Below, piece by piece: positions 18,380 through 28,206 of a stretch of DNA of 64,000 nucleotides; within the stretch, counting starts at the first letter, position 1, and every line of letters begins with the position of its first letter. The DNA is from Arthrobacter sp. JZ12. Lineage in GTDB: Bacteria > Actinomycetota > Actinomycetes > Actinomycetales > Micrococcaceae. The notes beneath the pieces were generated by a model that searched no databases, had not been told where the DNA came from, and saw only the letters and a list, made by a program, of their open reading frames with translations. The position numbers and the translations under genes are program-made. The stretch spans positions 2,356,001-2,420,000 of the forward strand of contig NZ_CP045246.1 in assembly GCF_035189165.1 (NCBI RefSeq), written 5' to 3'.

Positions 18380-19633
18380 ATGGATGGAATGACGCTTCTT
18401 CTGGTTCTGCTCGCCACGCTGGTCGGGCTGTTTATCGGTGCGGCCGCGGTGTTCCTTTACAGCCGCCGCGCCATTGCAAGGCTGCAGAATGAGATCGACG
18501 ACGCCGGCGCGCGGCTGGGTGCCGCGGTCACCGCGCGTGCGGCGGCAGAGGCCGAAAACGGTCTGCTGCATGCACAGAATCGGCAGCTTGTGGAGCAGTC
18601 GGGACAGGACCAGTCGGTCCTTCGCGCCATCGCTCCCCTGGCGGACAAGCTGGGACAGGTTCAGGCGCAGGTCGGGCTGCTGGAGCGTGACCGCGCGCAG
18701 CAGTTCGGACGGCTCGCCCAGCAGCTGCACGAAGCCCAGGTCTCCGACTCCAGACTCCTGTCCACAACCCAGTCGCTCGCCTCAGCTCTACGCAGCACCA
18801 CGGCTCGTGGACTTTGGGGTGAGGTTCAGCTCAAGCGCATCGTTGAAGCTGCAGGCATGATGCAGCGCGTGGACTTCTCGGAGCAGGCCACGCTGACCAT
18901 CGCTTCCCGGGAATCGGGCTCCAACTCCGCTCGCCCCGACATGGTCATCCAGTTGCCCGGAAACAAGCAGATCGTCGTTGACGCGAAAGTCCCGCTCGAC
19001 GCCTATTTGGAGGCCCAGGCTCAACCGGAGCAGGGAGAACTGCAGGACGCCTCCGGCGAGACTCGCCGCAAGGAACTGCTCGCACAACATGTGAAGGCAG
19101 TGCGTGCCCACGTCGATGCGCTCGGCCGGAAACGCTACTGGGAAGGAACGGCAAACTCCCCGGACCTCGTGGTGTGCTTCATTCCGGTGGAATCGGTTCT
19201 ATCCAGCGCCCTGCAGGCCGATCCCGGCCTGCTCGACCACGCCTTTGCCCGCAACGTTGTGTTGGCCTCGCCTGTCTCGCTATTGGCAATCCTGAAGGGC
19301 GTGGCCTTCAGCTGGCGGCAGGACGTACTGACTGAGAACGCGAAGGAACTCTTCGACTTGTCCCGCGAGCTCTATGAGCGCCTGGGCACCATGGGTTCGC
19401 ACATCACCCGGCTTGGAAGTTCTCTCAAGAGCTCGGTGGAGAAGTACAACTCCTTCATCGGGACCCTGGAGAACCGCGTCCTTCCGACTGCCAGAAGGAT
19501 CAATGCGTTCGAACCGGCGGAGGATCAACCTGGCTTGACTACCACGAGCGTCGAAGCTACTCCCCGGCTTCTCAGCGCACCGGAACTGATCGACCTGCCC
19601 CTCGAAGCGGAACCTACGGAACGTTCTGCCTAG
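18380..19633 (+). CDS. rmuC: DNA recombination protein RmuC
   Basis: A 417-residue protein. An N-terminal transmembrane helix (residues about 4-25) is followed by a long coiled coil (about 28-130), then the RmuC domain with the conserved VQLKRIVEAAGM-type segment and DAKVPLDAYL near residue 200. RmuC proteins limit inversions at short repeats and are thought to be PD-(D/E)xK-like nucleases. ATG 18380 is preceded by GGTGGAG. It is a single gene convergent with ispH. Confidence 0.92.
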   Translation: MDGMTLLLVLLATLVGLFIGAAAVFLYSRRAIARLQNEIDDAGARLGAAVTARAAAEAENGLLHAQNRQLVEQSGQDQSVLRAIAPLADKLGQVQAQVGLLERDRAQQFGRLAQQLHEAQVSDSRLLSTTQSLASALRSTTARGLWGEVQLKRIVEAAGMMQRVDFSEQATLTIASRESGSNSARPDMVIQLPGNKQIVVDAKVPLDAYLEAQAQPEQGELQDASGETRRKELLAQHVKAVRAHVDALGRKRYWEGTANSPDLVVCFIPVESVLSSALQADPGLLDHAFARNVVLASPVSLLAILKGVAFSWRQDVLTENAKELFDLSRELYERLGTMGSHITRLGSSLKSSVEKYNSFIGTLENRVLPTARRINAFEPAEDQPGLTTTSVEATPRLLSAPELIDLPLEAEPTERSA

Positions 19634-19664
19634 GGGCGCTGCCTCGGAAGGGACCACGCACCGA

Positions 19665-20750
19665 TCAGGACGTGGGCCGCTGTCCGCGACCGCCAAGACC
19701 GCTGGACGGATCGCCCATAGCCTTCAGTGCCGCGCGAATCTCCTTGGGTAGCGAGAAGATGATGTCTTCCTCTGCGGTGACAACTTCCTCCACGTCCGCA
19801 TAGCCGTACTCGGCAAGCAGCCGGAGTACGTCCTGTACCAGGTTCTCCGGCACCGAGGCCCCGGACGTGACGCCCACGGTAGAAACGCCTTCGAACCAGG
19901 ATTCATCCACCTCGTTGGCGAAGTCCACCCGATAGGAGGCCTTTGCACCGTACTCGAGGGCGACTTCCACCAGCCGGACGGAGTTGGAGGAATTTGCCGA
20001 ACCGACGACGATCACCAAATCAGCGTCCGGAGCGATCTTCTTGATTGCAGCCTGTCGGTTGGAGGTGGCGTAGCAGATGTCATCGCTGGGCGGGTCCTGC
20101 AGTGTGGGGAAGCGCTCCCTCAGGCGGGCAACCGTCTCCATGGTCTCGTCGACGCTGAGTGTGGTCTGCGAAAGCCAGATCACCTTCTCAGGGTCCCTCA
20201 CGGTTACCTTGTCCACGTCCTCGGGGCCGTTGACCAACTGGATGTGGTCCGGGGCTTCCCCGGCCGTCCCCTCCACTTCCTCATGCCCGTCGTGGCCGAT
20301 GAGCAGGATGTCGAAGTCGTCGCGGGCGAAACGGACCGCCTCACGGTGAACCTTCGTGACCAGTGGGCAGGTAGCGTCGATAGTCCTTAGGTTGCGCTCC
20401 TCCGCCGAACGCACCACAGCCGGGGAGACGCCGTGAGCCGAAAAGACCACGAGGGCACCCTCTGGGACTTCATCCGTTTCCTCAACGAAGATCGCTCCCT
20501 TTTCCTCAAGGGTGGAGACCACGTGCAGGTTGTGCACAATCTGCTTGCGGACATACACCGGAGGTCCGTAGTGGGCGAGCGCCTTCTCCACCGCGATGAC
20601 TGCGCGGTCAACGCCTGCGCAATAGCCGCGGGGAGCAGCCAGAAGGACCCTTCGCAAACCCGCCACAGGAGCGGCAGCATGCACTTCCTCCGGTGAGCGA
20701 CGTTTCCTGGGCACCGTGGGCATGGGTACGGATACTGCTGTTGTGGACAT
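19665..20750 (-). CDS. ispH: 4-hydroxy-3-methylbut-2-enyl diphosphate reductase
   Basis: A 361-residue iron-sulfur enzyme that makes IPP and DMAPP in the last step of the MEP isoprenoid pathway. The three cluster cysteines are Cys44 ([11 protein letters not shown]), Cys128 ([11 protein letters not shown]) and Cys226 ([11 protein letters not shown]); the active-site SANSSNS motif is near residue 245. ATG 20750 is chosen over the GTG at 20774 because TACCAT lies 7 bases upstream as a -10 box. Convergent with rmuC, with 31 bases between their stop codons. Confidence 0.95.
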   Translation of the reverse strand: MSTTAVSVPMPTVPRKRRSPEEVHAAAPVAGLRRVLLAAPRGYCAGVDRAVIAVEKALAHYGPPVYVRKQIVHNLHVVSTLEEKGAIFVEETDEVPEGALVVFSAHGVSPAVVRSAEERNLRTIDATCPLVTKVHREAVRFARDDFDILLIGHDGHEEVEGTAGEAPDHIQLVNGPEDVDKVTVRDPEKVIWLSQTTLSVDETMETVARLRERFPTLQDPPSDDICYATSNRQAAIKKIAPDADLVIVVGSANSSNSVRLVEVALEYGAKASYRVDFANEVDESWFEGVSTVGVTSGASVPENLVQDVLRLLAEYGYADVEEVVTAEEDIIFSLPKEIRAALKAMGDPSSGLGGRGQRPTS

Positions 20751-20757
20751 GGGTTCA

Positions 20758-20763
20758 ATGGTA
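20758..20763 (-). promoter_or_regulatory. -10 hexamer TACCAT of ispH (leaderless)
   Basis: TACCAT ends 7 bases before ATG 20750. It overlaps codons that an earlier GTG start would use. Confidence 0.5.
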
Positions 20764-20845
20764 TCGGCAGGCACCCGCCCCTCTCGCGGCAGGGCGTTGG
20801 TGTCCGCTCAGAGCCGAGTTCCGCCACCACCGGCGCGAATGAAAT

Positions 20846-21685
20846 CTAGCGGCGAGTTCCACTTACAAGCCGGCCGATGATTCCCGCAACTGCCAGGAGA
20901 ATTCCACCGGCCAGGGCAGCAAGGCACCATTCCTGGAAGCTGTCGCCCGCGCGCTCGGCCAACGCATTCCTGAGAACACCGGCTGCCGAGCTTGGTTCAG
21001 CGGATCGGGCCAGAAGATCAGGAGCAAGCATGGCTGCTAGCCAGAGGCCGGCGCTGACGAGCATGATGCCGGAACCGAGAAGCGCAAGGGTGGAGCTGCG
21101 ACGGCGCGCCACTGCAATGCCGATCAGCCCTGACACTACGAACGCTGCAGCCAGAACAGGCCATAGGTCGCCGGCCATTTGTACCCACCGGGCCGCGTCA
21201 CCTGTGCTGCCCTGCCCGATCTCAAGAACAGTTTGCTCGGGCGCTGAAGCATCGACGCCGAGCTGCCCTCCGATTTCACCAGTCAGCAAAGCTACGAGTG
21301 GCGCGATGTCCAGCAAGAATGCGGGTTCCCCTTGTTCAGCGGGGACCGAGCCCTGGGAGCTGAAAGTCAGGGCGTGGGAGCGGCGAAGCGTGTCATCCCA
21401 TGCCTGGTCGAAGCCCGGCAGACCAGTAATTCCTTCAGCAATCTGCGCAAGGAGGGGCTGGACTGCCTGCTCCACCTCGGGCTGGAGGGCGACGCTCGCG
21501 GTAGTTTCCTCCACGAGAGCCGCTGTCAGGGCGCCAGTGAATTCCGGATCATTCGCAAGCGGGGAAGCAAAGCGGACAAACCCTTCTTGTGCCGCGAGGT
21601 GCGTCGCGATCCACGCTGCCGGCAGGGCCACAATGCCGATCACAAGGGACAACAGGACAAAGAAGGCCGATCCTGCGGTTCGCAT
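20846..21685 (-). CDS. Membrane protein with large outer loop, unknown function
   Basis: A 279-residue protein. Helix 1 is at about residues 5-27 and behaves like an uncleaved signal. A loop of about 150 residues follows (ALVEETTASVALQPEVEQAV onward), then three hydrophobic helices near 183-203, 211-232 and 254-275. Topology suggests that the loop is outside. I do not recognise the family beyond generic actinobacterial conserved membrane proteins. ATG 21685 has GGGAG 6 bases upstream; the longer frame back to 21829 lacks a site. It diverges from xseA. Confidence 0.7.
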   Translation of the reverse strand: MRTAGSAFFVLLSLVIGIVALPAAWIATHLAAQEGFVRFASPLANDPEFTGALTAALVEETTASVALQPEVEQAVQPLLAQIAEGITGLPGFDQAWDDTLRRSHALTFSSQGSVPAEQGEPAFLLDIAPLVALLTGEIGGQLGVDASAPEQTVLEIGQGSTGDAARWVQMAGDLWPVLAAAFVVSGLIGIAVARRRSSTLALLGSGIMLVSAGLWLAAMLAPDLLARSAEPSSAAGVLRNALAERAGDSFQEWCLAALAGGILLAVAGIIGRLVSGTRR

Positions 21686-21905
21686 CTGCTCCCGTTTCGT
21701 TGTTGGAGTGCTCCTGCGATTATGCCTGCCACAGTTCGGAACATGCCCGCATTGCCACCGGTATATGCCTTCTGCTCCTGCACAGGCACGGATTGGGTGA
21801 GGGCAATGTCGGAAGCACCTGCTAAACATTAACTGTCAGTACGAACTCACCCCTCTGGCCGGTCCCCGTTCGGGCGCCAGGGAGAATATTGCGAGGACGC
21901 AGATC

Positions 21906-23249
21906 ATGAATTACGACGGCGGGCCTCAGGGCACCGTGGTAGCTGCGCCGCCCCCCGGAACAGATTCCTCCACGCTGCCCGAAACAGCGGCGGAAACGTC
22001 CGCGGAACGCCCCTGGCCCTTGCACGTGTTGTCGGAGAAGTTGAAGGCGCACATCGAACGTGCGCCGGCGGCCTGGGTTGAAGGTCAGGTCATCGAACTG
22101 AACAAGCGAGGCACCATGTGCTTCGTAACGCTGCGGGACGTGGACGCCGAGATTTCGCTCTCGCTCACGGTGTGGGGCACTGTCATGGACCGCCTGGCGG
22201 TGCCCCTCGAGCGCGGATCCCGCGTGGTTGCCCGTTTGAAGGCGGACTTTTGGGTCAAATCCGGCCGCTTGTCCATGCAGGCGTGGGACATACGGCCGGT
22301 GGGTCTTGGTGACCTTCTGGCGCGTATCGAACGGCTGCGGCAGGCCCTTTCGGCTGAAGGTCTTTTCTCCCCCTCCCGTAAGCGGCAGTTGCCGCTGCTG
22401 CCCCACCGGATCGGGCTGATCACCGGCCGGGACTCCGATGCCAAGAAGGACGTCCTCCGCAACGCGAAACTCCGGTGGCCCGCCGTTGAGTTTGAGATCC
22501 GGGAAGTTGCTGTGCAGGGCGTGAACGCGGTTTCGCAGATTCGCACCGCGATTGCCGAGCTTGACCGGTCACCTGCCGTGGACGTCATCATCATCGCGCG
22601 GGGCGGTGGTTCCCTTGAGGATCTGCTTCCCTTCAGCAGTGAGGAGCTGGTGCGCGCCGTCGCTGCCGCCGGCACTCCCGTAGTCAGTGCAATCGGCCAT
22701 GAGGCCGATCATCCACTGCTCGACGACGTAGCTGACCTTCGCGCCTCCACACCAACCGATGCAGCCAAGCGCGTGGTGCCCGAGGTAACCGAGGAACTCG
22801 AGCGCATTCGGCAGGCCCGCGCGCAGCTCTCCCGCTGCATGGATCAACTGATGTCGCGCGAGACTGAGCGGCTTGCGCACCTGCGGTCGCGTCCTGTGCT
22901 CTCGCAGCCCGCAGGGATGGTGAGCATCCGGCATGATGACCTCGTCCGGCTGCGCAACCGAAGCACCATGGCCATCGAGAGTGCTGTCCACCGGGAAGCG
23001 GACCGGGTGTTGCACCTGCGCGCTCAGGTGCGGGCGCTGTCGCCACAGAACACCTTGGACCGGGGATATGCGGTTGTCCAGGACGATCGGGGATCCGTGG
23101 TGAGGGAGCCAGCACAGGCACCGCCGGGATCGCTCCTCAAAATCCGCGTTGCAGGCGGAAAGTTGAGCGCACGTTCACTGGACGCCGGCAATGAGCCAGG
23201 TTCGCCTGTTGCGCCCGCGCAGTCACCCCAGAGTAAGGAACAAGAATGA
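21906..23249 (+). CDS. xseA: Exonuclease VII large subunit
   Basis: A 447-residue protein with an N-terminal OB fold (WPLHVLSEKLKAHIERAPAAWVEGQVIEL), a catalytic domain with the family motifs GLITGRDSDAKKDVL and IIIARGGGSLEDLLPFSSEEL, and a helical C-terminal region. With XseB it forms exonuclease VII, which degrades single-stranded DNA from both ends. GAGGA lies upstream of ATG 21906. Its stop overlaps the xseB start by 4 bases, giving coupled expression. Confidence 0.95.
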   Translation: MNYDGGPQGTVVAAPPPGTDSSTLPETAAETSAERPWPLHVLSEKLKAHIERAPAAWVEGQVIELNKRGTMCFVTLRDVDAEISLSLTVWGTVMDRLAVPLERGSRVVARLKADFWVKSGRLSMQAWDIRPVGLGDLLARIERLRQALSAEGLFSPSRKRQLPLLPHRIGLITGRDSDAKKDVLRNAKLRWPAVEFEIREVAVQGVNAVSQIRTAIAELDRSPAVDVIIIARGGGSLEDLLPFSSEELVRAVAAAGTPVVSAIGHEADHPLLDDVADLRASTPTDAAKRVVPEVTEELERIRQARAQLSRCMDQLMSRETERLAHLRSRPVLSQPAGMVSIRHDDLVRLRNRSTMAIESAVHREADRVLHLRAQVRALSPQNTLDRGYAVVQDDRGSVVREPAQAPPGSLLKIRVAGGKLSARSLDAGNEPGSPVAPAQSPQSKEQE

Positions 23250-23494
23250 CCGACAACCCCCCACACTCAGCCGCAGGTGACGTATCCCAGCTGAGTTACG
23301 AAGACGCCCGCGAACAGCTCGTAAAGGTGGTTGGGCAGTTGGAGGCGGGCGGCGTCAGCCTGGAGCAGTCGCTCGCGCTGTGGGAGCGGGGCGAGGCGCT
23401 GGCCGACCACTGCGAACAGTGGCTTGAAGGTGCGCGCAAGCGCCTTGCAGCGGCCCGGGAACAATCCGGTCCGCAAGCCGCAGCGCAAGACTGA
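23246..23494 (+). CDS. xseB: Exonuclease VII small subunit
   Basis: An 82-residue helical protein. The core LSYEDAREQLVKVVGQLEAGG and SLEQSLALWERGEAL is diagnostic of XseB. The ATG overlaps the xseA stop (ATGA). A short Ala/Gln-rich tail follows. It converges on the PPK2 gene; no clear terminator was seen in the 50 bases between them. Confidence 0.95.
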   Translation: MTDNPPHSAAGDVSQLSYEDAREQLVKVVGQLEAGGVSLEQSLALWERGEALADHCEQWLEGARKRLAAAREQSGPQAAAQD

Positions 23495-23544
23495 GGGGCA
23501 GGACTGACACCCAGGACTGTATCCGCCCGAATCTACGGCTACCC

Positions 23545-24399
23545 TCAGGTGGCGGCGAGCTTTGCCTTCTCCTCGGCAACATCAAAGGTAGCCTTCGGCC
23601 AGCTCAGCTGCATTCCGGCGAGCACATCGGTGAGCAGCTGCTGGACAGCGATCCGTGCGTACCACTTGCGGTCGGCAGGAACCACAAACCATGGAGCGTC
23701 AGGCGTGCTGGTGCGTTCGATCGCCATCTGGTAGGCGTTCTGGTACTCGTCCCACAGCGCCCGCTCCTCGAGGTCGCCCGGGTTGTACTTCCAGTGTTTG
23801 TCCTTGCGCTCCAACCGCTTCGCAAGGCGCTTCTTTTGCTCGTCTTTGCTGAGGTGCAGCATCACCTTGATCAGGCGGGTCCCTGAGTGCACAAGTTCCG
23901 CCTCGAACTCCCGGATCTCACCGTAACGCTCATCTAGGAGTTGCGGCGCTGCAAGCTTCCGGACCCGATGAATCAACACGTCCTCATAATGGGACCGGTC
24001 GAAGACCCCGATCATGCCCGGACCGGGAAGCTCCTTTTTCACCCTCCACAGGAAGTGGTGCTGTTTCTCGACTTCGGTGGGTGACTTGAAGGCATGGTGT
24101 TGCACACCCTGCGGGTCAACGGCGCCCACGACGTGGCGCACGATTCCCCCCTTCCCCGCCGTGTCCATGGCCTGAAGGATGAGCAGAACGGAAATCTCGC
24201 TCCCGAACCGGCTTTCCGCGAAGAGTTTCTCCTGCAGCTCCGACAGCGCCTTCCTCCCAGCAGTCAGCTTTGCCTCCCCGGCCTGCTTTCCGCCGTCGAA
24301 ACCGGGCGTGGACGCAGGGTCAATCCGCTCGAGACGAACGTCCGGCCCGGCAAGCAGTGACGTACTTGGAGAAATACTGAACTCTGGAGCAACAAGCAT
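23545..24399 (-). CDS. ppk2: Polyphosphate kinase 2 family protein
   Basis: A 284-residue PPK2-fold kinase: Walker A AMDTAGKGGIVRH near residue 77, lid region VEKQHHFLWRVKKELP and Walker B DRSHYEDVLIHRV. It moves phosphate between polyphosphate and nucleotides. The N-terminal tail and RLERKDKHWKYNPGDLEER fit the single-domain PPK2 group that phosphorylates AMP, ADP or GDP; which class cannot be settled here. GAGGAGG precedes the ATG. The alaA-like gene lies 37 bases upstream on the same strand's 3' side. Confidence 0.9.
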   Translation of the reverse strand: MLVAPEFSISPSTSLLAGPDVRLERIDPASTPGFDGGKQAGEAKLTAGRKALSELQEKLFAESRFGSEISVLLILQAMDTAGKGGIVRHVVGAVDPQGVQHHAFKSPTEVEKQHHFLWRVKKELPGPGMIGVFDRSHYEDVLIHRVRKLAAPQLLDERYGEIREFEAELVHSGTRLIKVMLHLSKDEQKKRLAKRLERKDKHWKYNPGDLEERALWDEYQNAYQMAIERTSTPDAPWFVVPADRKWYARIAVQQLLTDVLAGMQLSWPKATFDVAEEKAKLAAT

Positions 24400-24436
24400 T
24401 GAACCTCCTCATTGAGGGCGCCGTCCAGCGCGCTGA

Positions 24437-25654
24437 TCAGGGTTTGTACGTACTCAGGAACTCCGCAAGGCGTCCGATGGCATCTTCGATGTCGCGCACG
24501 CTGGGCAGCGTGACCATGCGGAAGTGGTCGGGGTTGACCCAGTTGAACGCCGTGCCGTGGGAGATGAGGATCTTTTGCTGCTTGAGCAGGTCAAGAGCGA
24601 ACTGCTCGTCGTTCTTGATCGGGTAGACCTCGGGGTCCAGCTTCGGGAACAGGTACAGCGCACCCATCGCGAGTTCGCAGGAGACGCCGGGAATCGCGTT
24701 GAGCAACTCGTAGGCCTTATCCCGCTGCTGGCGCAGGCGGCCGCCCGGCAGGATCAGGTCATTGATGCTCTGGTATCCGCCCAGCGCGGTCTGGATTGCG
24801 TGCTGGGCGGGAACGTTGGCGCACAGGCGCATGTTGGCCAGCAGGTTGATGCCTTCGATGTAGTCGGCGGCACGGTGCTTCGGCCCGGAAATGGCCATCC
24901 AACCGCTGCGGAAGCCTGCGATGCGGTATGCCTTGGAGAGCCCGCTGAAGGTGAGGCAGAGCACGTCATCACCGGTGATTGAGGCAGCGTTCACGTGTAC
25001 GGCGTCGTCGTACAGGATTTTCTCGTAGATCTCGTCCGCGAAGATGATAAGACCGTGCTGCCGGGCAAGGTTGACGATGCGTTCAATCACGGAGCGCGGG
25101 TACACCGCTCCGGTGGGATTATTCGGGTTGATCAGCACAATGCCGCGCGTCTGAGGCGTGATTTTCGATTCGAGATCTTCGACGTCCGGCCACCAGTGGT
25201 TGCTTTCGTCGGACAGGTAATGGACGGCTGTACCGCCGGCCAGGCTGACGGACGCCGTCCAGAGCGGATAGTCGGGAGTGGGGACGAGGATTTCCTCGCC
25301 GTTGTTCAGCAGCGCCTGCAGCGAGAGGGTGATGAGCTCGCTGACCCCGTTGCCGAGGTACACGTCGTCGACGTCGATGTTCTGGATACCGCGGCTCTGG
25401 TAATACTGCACGACGGCGGTGCGCGCCGAGAAGATGCCACGCGAGTCGCTGTAGCCCTGCGCGTTGGGCAGGTTGCGGATCATGTCCACCAGGATGGCGT
25501 CCGGCGCTTCGAAGCCGAACGGCGCCGGGTTTCCGATATTCAGCTTGAGGATGCGGTGACCTTCCGCCTCCATCCGCTTGGCATGCTCAAGCAACGGTCC
25601 CCGGATGTCATAGAGGACGTTCTGCAGCTTGTCGGATTGCTTGAAATCAGCCAT
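24437..25654 (-). CDS. alaA: Alanine transaminase-type aminotransferase (AlaA-like)
   Basis: A 405-residue fold-type I PLP enzyme: LNIGNPAPFGFEAPD near residue 38, NPNNPTGAVYP near 177, and PLP lysine Lys241 in SGLSKAYRIAGFRSGW. The signature fits the AlaA family of glutamate-pyruvate aminotransferases. ATG 25654 (MADFKQSDKL) is the usual N-terminus; the frame runs further up but without a plausible start. A CATTCT hexamer 6 bases upstream could be a -10 box. Probably co-transcribed with ppk2 downstream. Confidence 0.88.
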   Translation of the reverse strand: MADFKQSDKLQNVLYDIRGPLLEHAKRMEAEGHRILKLNIGNPAPFGFEAPDAILVDMIRNLPNAQGYSDSRGIFSARTAVVQYYQSRGIQNIDVDDVYLGNGVSELITLSLQALLNNGEEILVPTPDYPLWTASVSLAGGTAVHYLSDESNHWWPDVEDLESKITPQTRGIVLINPNNPTGAVYPRSVIERIVNLARQHGLIIFADEIYEKILYDDAVHVNAASITGDDVLCLTFSGLSKAYRIAGFRSGWMAISGPKHRAADYIEGINLLANMRLCANVPAQHAIQTALGGYQSINDLILPGGRLRQQRDKAYELLNAIPGVSCELAMGALYLFPKLDPEVYPIKNDEQFALDLLKQQKILISHGTAFNWVNPDHFRMVTLPSVRDIEDAIGRLAEFLSTYKP

Positions 25655-25768
25655 TAACAAAGAATGCCACAGCCCGGGCACCCGCCTGCGCATTGTGATC
25701 AAGGCAACATGACCACTACGTCATGACCACAGCAGGGGATTCGGCGGCGTGCCCGGGCTGGTGCTGGT

Positions 25769-26746
25769 TTACTCTCCGGCCAGGCCCTTTTCCTCGAGCC
25801 AGTCGGCTGCTGCGTCTGCGGGGTTCCGCTTCTCATCGCCGCTGACTTCCCGGTTCAGGTTGATCAGGTCCTCCGTGGTGAGCGTCGCCGAGACCTCGTT
25901 GAGTACCGCCTGTGCATCCTCCGCTACGCTGTCGAGGTTCACGAGCGGAACCACCTGCTGGGCAATGAAGTTGTTCGCCGGGTCCTCCAGCACCACCAGA
26001 TCGTTGTCGGCGATTGACGGCGTGGTGGTGAAGATGTCGGCAACCTGGATGTCATCGTTCAGGAGAGCCTCCAGCGTGACGGCGCCACCGCCGTCGTTGA
26101 TTGCCTCGAAGGATTTGGGCACGCAGCCGTACTTCTCCTCCAGGCCGGGCAGCCCGTAGGCTCGCTCGGCGAAGGTTGCGGGCGCACCGATCACCAGTTC
26201 GTCGCAGACCTCGCCCATGTCTTCGATGGAGGTGAGCCCGTATTCCTCGGCGGTGGCTGCCGTGACCACCATGGCGTCCTTGTTCTCGGCCGCCGAGGCT
26301 TCCAGCACGCCGAGGTTGGCGTCGGGCGAGTTCGTCTTCAGTGCCTCCGGCAGGGCGCTCATGATGTCCTCGGGAGATTCTGCAGTGGCTTCGGGATCGG
26401 CGAACAGCAGCAGGTTACCGCTGTAGTCGGGCACCACGTCGACAGACCCGTCGACGACGGCGGCAAAGTAGATTTCGCGCGATCCGATATTGAGGCGGGT
26501 GTCCGCTTCTATGCCTGCTCCATTCAGGGCGCCGGCATAGATCTCGGCGATGATTTGGCTCTCGGGGAAGTCCGCCGAGCCCACTACCAGAGGTCCGCTG
26601 CTGCTGCCCTCGGTGCCTTCGGCTTCGCCGGCGCCCTGGGGGTCCGAGTTGGCCCCACATGCAGTCATCGCCAGCGCCGCGGCCAGGCCTGCGGTCAGTC
26701 CGATGAGGCTGCGCCGGACTCTGCGTCGGGATGATGAGTTGATCAT
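25769..26746 (-). CDS. Osmoprotectant ABC transporter substrate-binding lipoprotein
   Basis: A 325-residue binding protein of the OpuAC/OsmF family. The signal peptide ends in lipobox MTACGAN, and the mature fold contains VVGSADFPESQIIAEIYAGAL and VVPDYSGNLLLF, typical of quaternary-amine binding. It is the last gene of a four-gene unit; its ATG overlaps the permease stop by 4 bases (ATGA). Likely ligands are glycine betaine, carnitine or choline; the exact one is not readable. Confidence 0.88.
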   Translation of the reverse strand: MINSSSRRRVRRSLIGLTAGLAAALAMTACGANSDPQGAGEAEGTEGSSSGPLVVGSADFPESQIIAEIYAGALNGAGIEADTRLNIGSREIYFAAVVDGSVDVVPDYSGNLLLFADPEATAESPEDIMSALPEALKTNSPDANLGVLEASAAENKDAMVVTAATAEEYGLTSIEDMGEVCDELVIGAPATFAERAYGLPGLEEKYGCVPKSFEAINDGGGAVTLEALLNDDIQVADIFTTTPSIADNDLVVLEDPANNFIAQQVVPLVNLDSVAEDAQAVLNEVSATLTTEDLINLNREVSGDEKRNPADAAADWLEEKGLAGE

Positions 26747-27492
26747 GGTGTTCCTCCTTGTGCACTGGCGTGGGCGAACTGCCCACCGGTCTTTGACGGT
26801 TCGGCCGGAGCGCGCCGCAGGCGAAGTCCGGGCGAGACAGCAAATCGTTGAAGCAATGCCATGAGACCGTCCACCGCAATGGCGACGACGGCGATCACCA
26901 CGGCACCGCCGAAAAGGCGTCCGTTGTCGCGAAGCTGCGTGCCCTCGATCAGGAACACTCCCAGCCCACCCAGATTGATGAAGGCGACGACGGCGGCGGT
27001 TGCCACCACCTGCAGCACGGCGGCGCGGAACCCGCCCAGAATCACCTGCAGGCCGTTGGGCAGTTCAACCCGGAACAGCACCTGCAGTTCGTTCATGCCC
27101 ATGCTGCGCGCGGCGTCGACGGTGGCGGGGTTCACTGAGGCAATCCCTGAGTAGACTCCGGCCAGGATCGGCGGTACCGCGAGCAGGACCAGCGCCCAGA
27201 TGGGAGGCATCAGCCCGAGCCCCGCCAACAGCACGAACAGAATAAGGACGCCCAGGGTGGGCAGCGCCCGCAGGATGCCGATGCCGGACACCACGACTAC
27301 TCGTCCCTTGCCGGTATGGCCGACAATGAGCCCGATCGGAACGGCAATCACGGCGGCGATCAGGATGGTCAGGCCGGTATAGACAAGATGTTCGGCGACG
27401 CGCATCGGTATCCCGGCGGGCCCGCTCCAGTTCGCGGGGAATGTAAGCCATTCGTAGATCTGCACCAGCAGGTTGCTGCTCGAGTAATCCAT
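26743..27492 (-). CDS. Osmoprotectant ABC transporter permease 2
   Basis: A 249-residue permease with about five to six helices and the binding-protein-dependent transport core (RSMGMNELQVLFRVELPNGLQVILGG is the EAA-type loop). It shares one base of overlap with the stop of the preceding permease. Together the two form the heterodimeric channel found in OpuB/OpuC and OsmY-type systems. Confidence 0.88.
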   Translation of the reverse strand: MDYSSSNLLVQIYEWLTFPANWSGPAGIPMRVAEHLVYTGLTILIAAVIAVPIGLIVGHTGKGRVVVVSGIGILRALPTLGVLILFVLLAGLGLMPPIWALVLLAVPPILAGVYSGIASVNPATVDAARSMGMNELQVLFRVELPNGLQVILGGFRAAVLQVVATAAVVAFINLGGLGVFLIEGTQLRDNGRLFGGAVVIAVVAIAVDGLMALLQRFAVSPGLRLRRAPAEPSKTGGQFAHASAQGGTP

Positions 27493-28205
27493 CAGGCCCC
27501 TGCCTCCGTCCGGGAAACGTGGGTGGAAGGATCAGCGTGCACGGTCGTCGTAATAGCCTCTGTCCGTGTTCCCGACTTACGCACCCACGGGGTCAGGACC
27601 CGCTCAAGGAGCACCAACAGCAGGTCCATGACCAGTGCGAGTACGAGCGTCACCAGGATGCCGATCACGATCACGGTTGGGAAGTTGCGCTGAAGACCGT
27701 CGGTGAAGAGCGTTCCCAGGCTGGGGATGCCGATCAGGGCACCGACGCTCACCAGCGAAATGTTCGTCACCGAGATGACCCTCAGGCCGGCGAACAGGAC
27801 CGGGATGGACAACGGGAGATCCACGGTGAGGAAACGCCGTAGGGGTGAAAAGCCCATGGCCACCGCGGCCTGCCGGACACCGTCGTCGATCGAGTTGAGC
27901 GCGTCCAGCGTGGATCGCACCAGCAGTGCCACTGCATAGATTGTCAGGGCGACGATCACGTTGACCATGTCCAGCACACGGGTACCCAGCACGATCGGCA
28001 GGAGCACGAACATGGCAAGCGACGGGACCGTGTACAGGAGCGCGGAAGTGGTGAGGATAACGCCGGCGAGCGCCTTGTTGAGCCGGGCTGCCTGCGCAAC
28101 CGGTACGGCGATGGCAACCCCGAGCACCAGCGGGAGGATGGCCTGAACGAGGTGGTAGCCCGTCAGCTCGGCGATGTGGGAGAAGTTGTCCCGAAACCAC
28201 TCCAT
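27492..28205 (-). CDS. Osmoprotectant ABC transporter permease 1
   Basis: A 237-residue permease. The EAA-type loop is DGVRQAAVAMGFSPLRRFLTVDLPLSIPVL. ATG 28205 (MEWFRDNFSHIAEL) follows the ATPase stop by one base, so translation is coupled; an in-frame ATG at 28259 would overlap the ATPase gene and is less likely. A C-terminal hydrophilic tail of about 30 residues ends VSRTEAGA. Confidence 0.86.
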   Translation of the reverse strand: MEWFRDNFSHIAELTGYHLVQAILPLVLGVAIAVPVAQAARLNKALAGVILTTSALLYTVPSLAMFVLLPIVLGTRVLDMVNVIVALTIYAVALLVRSTLDALNSIDDGVRQAAVAMGFSPLRRFLTVDLPLSIPVLFAGLRVISVTNISLVSVGALIGIPSLGTLFTDGLQRNFPTVIVIGILVTLVLALVMDLLLVLLERVLTPWVRKSGTRTEAITTTVHADPSTHVSRTEAGA

Positions 28206-28206
28206 G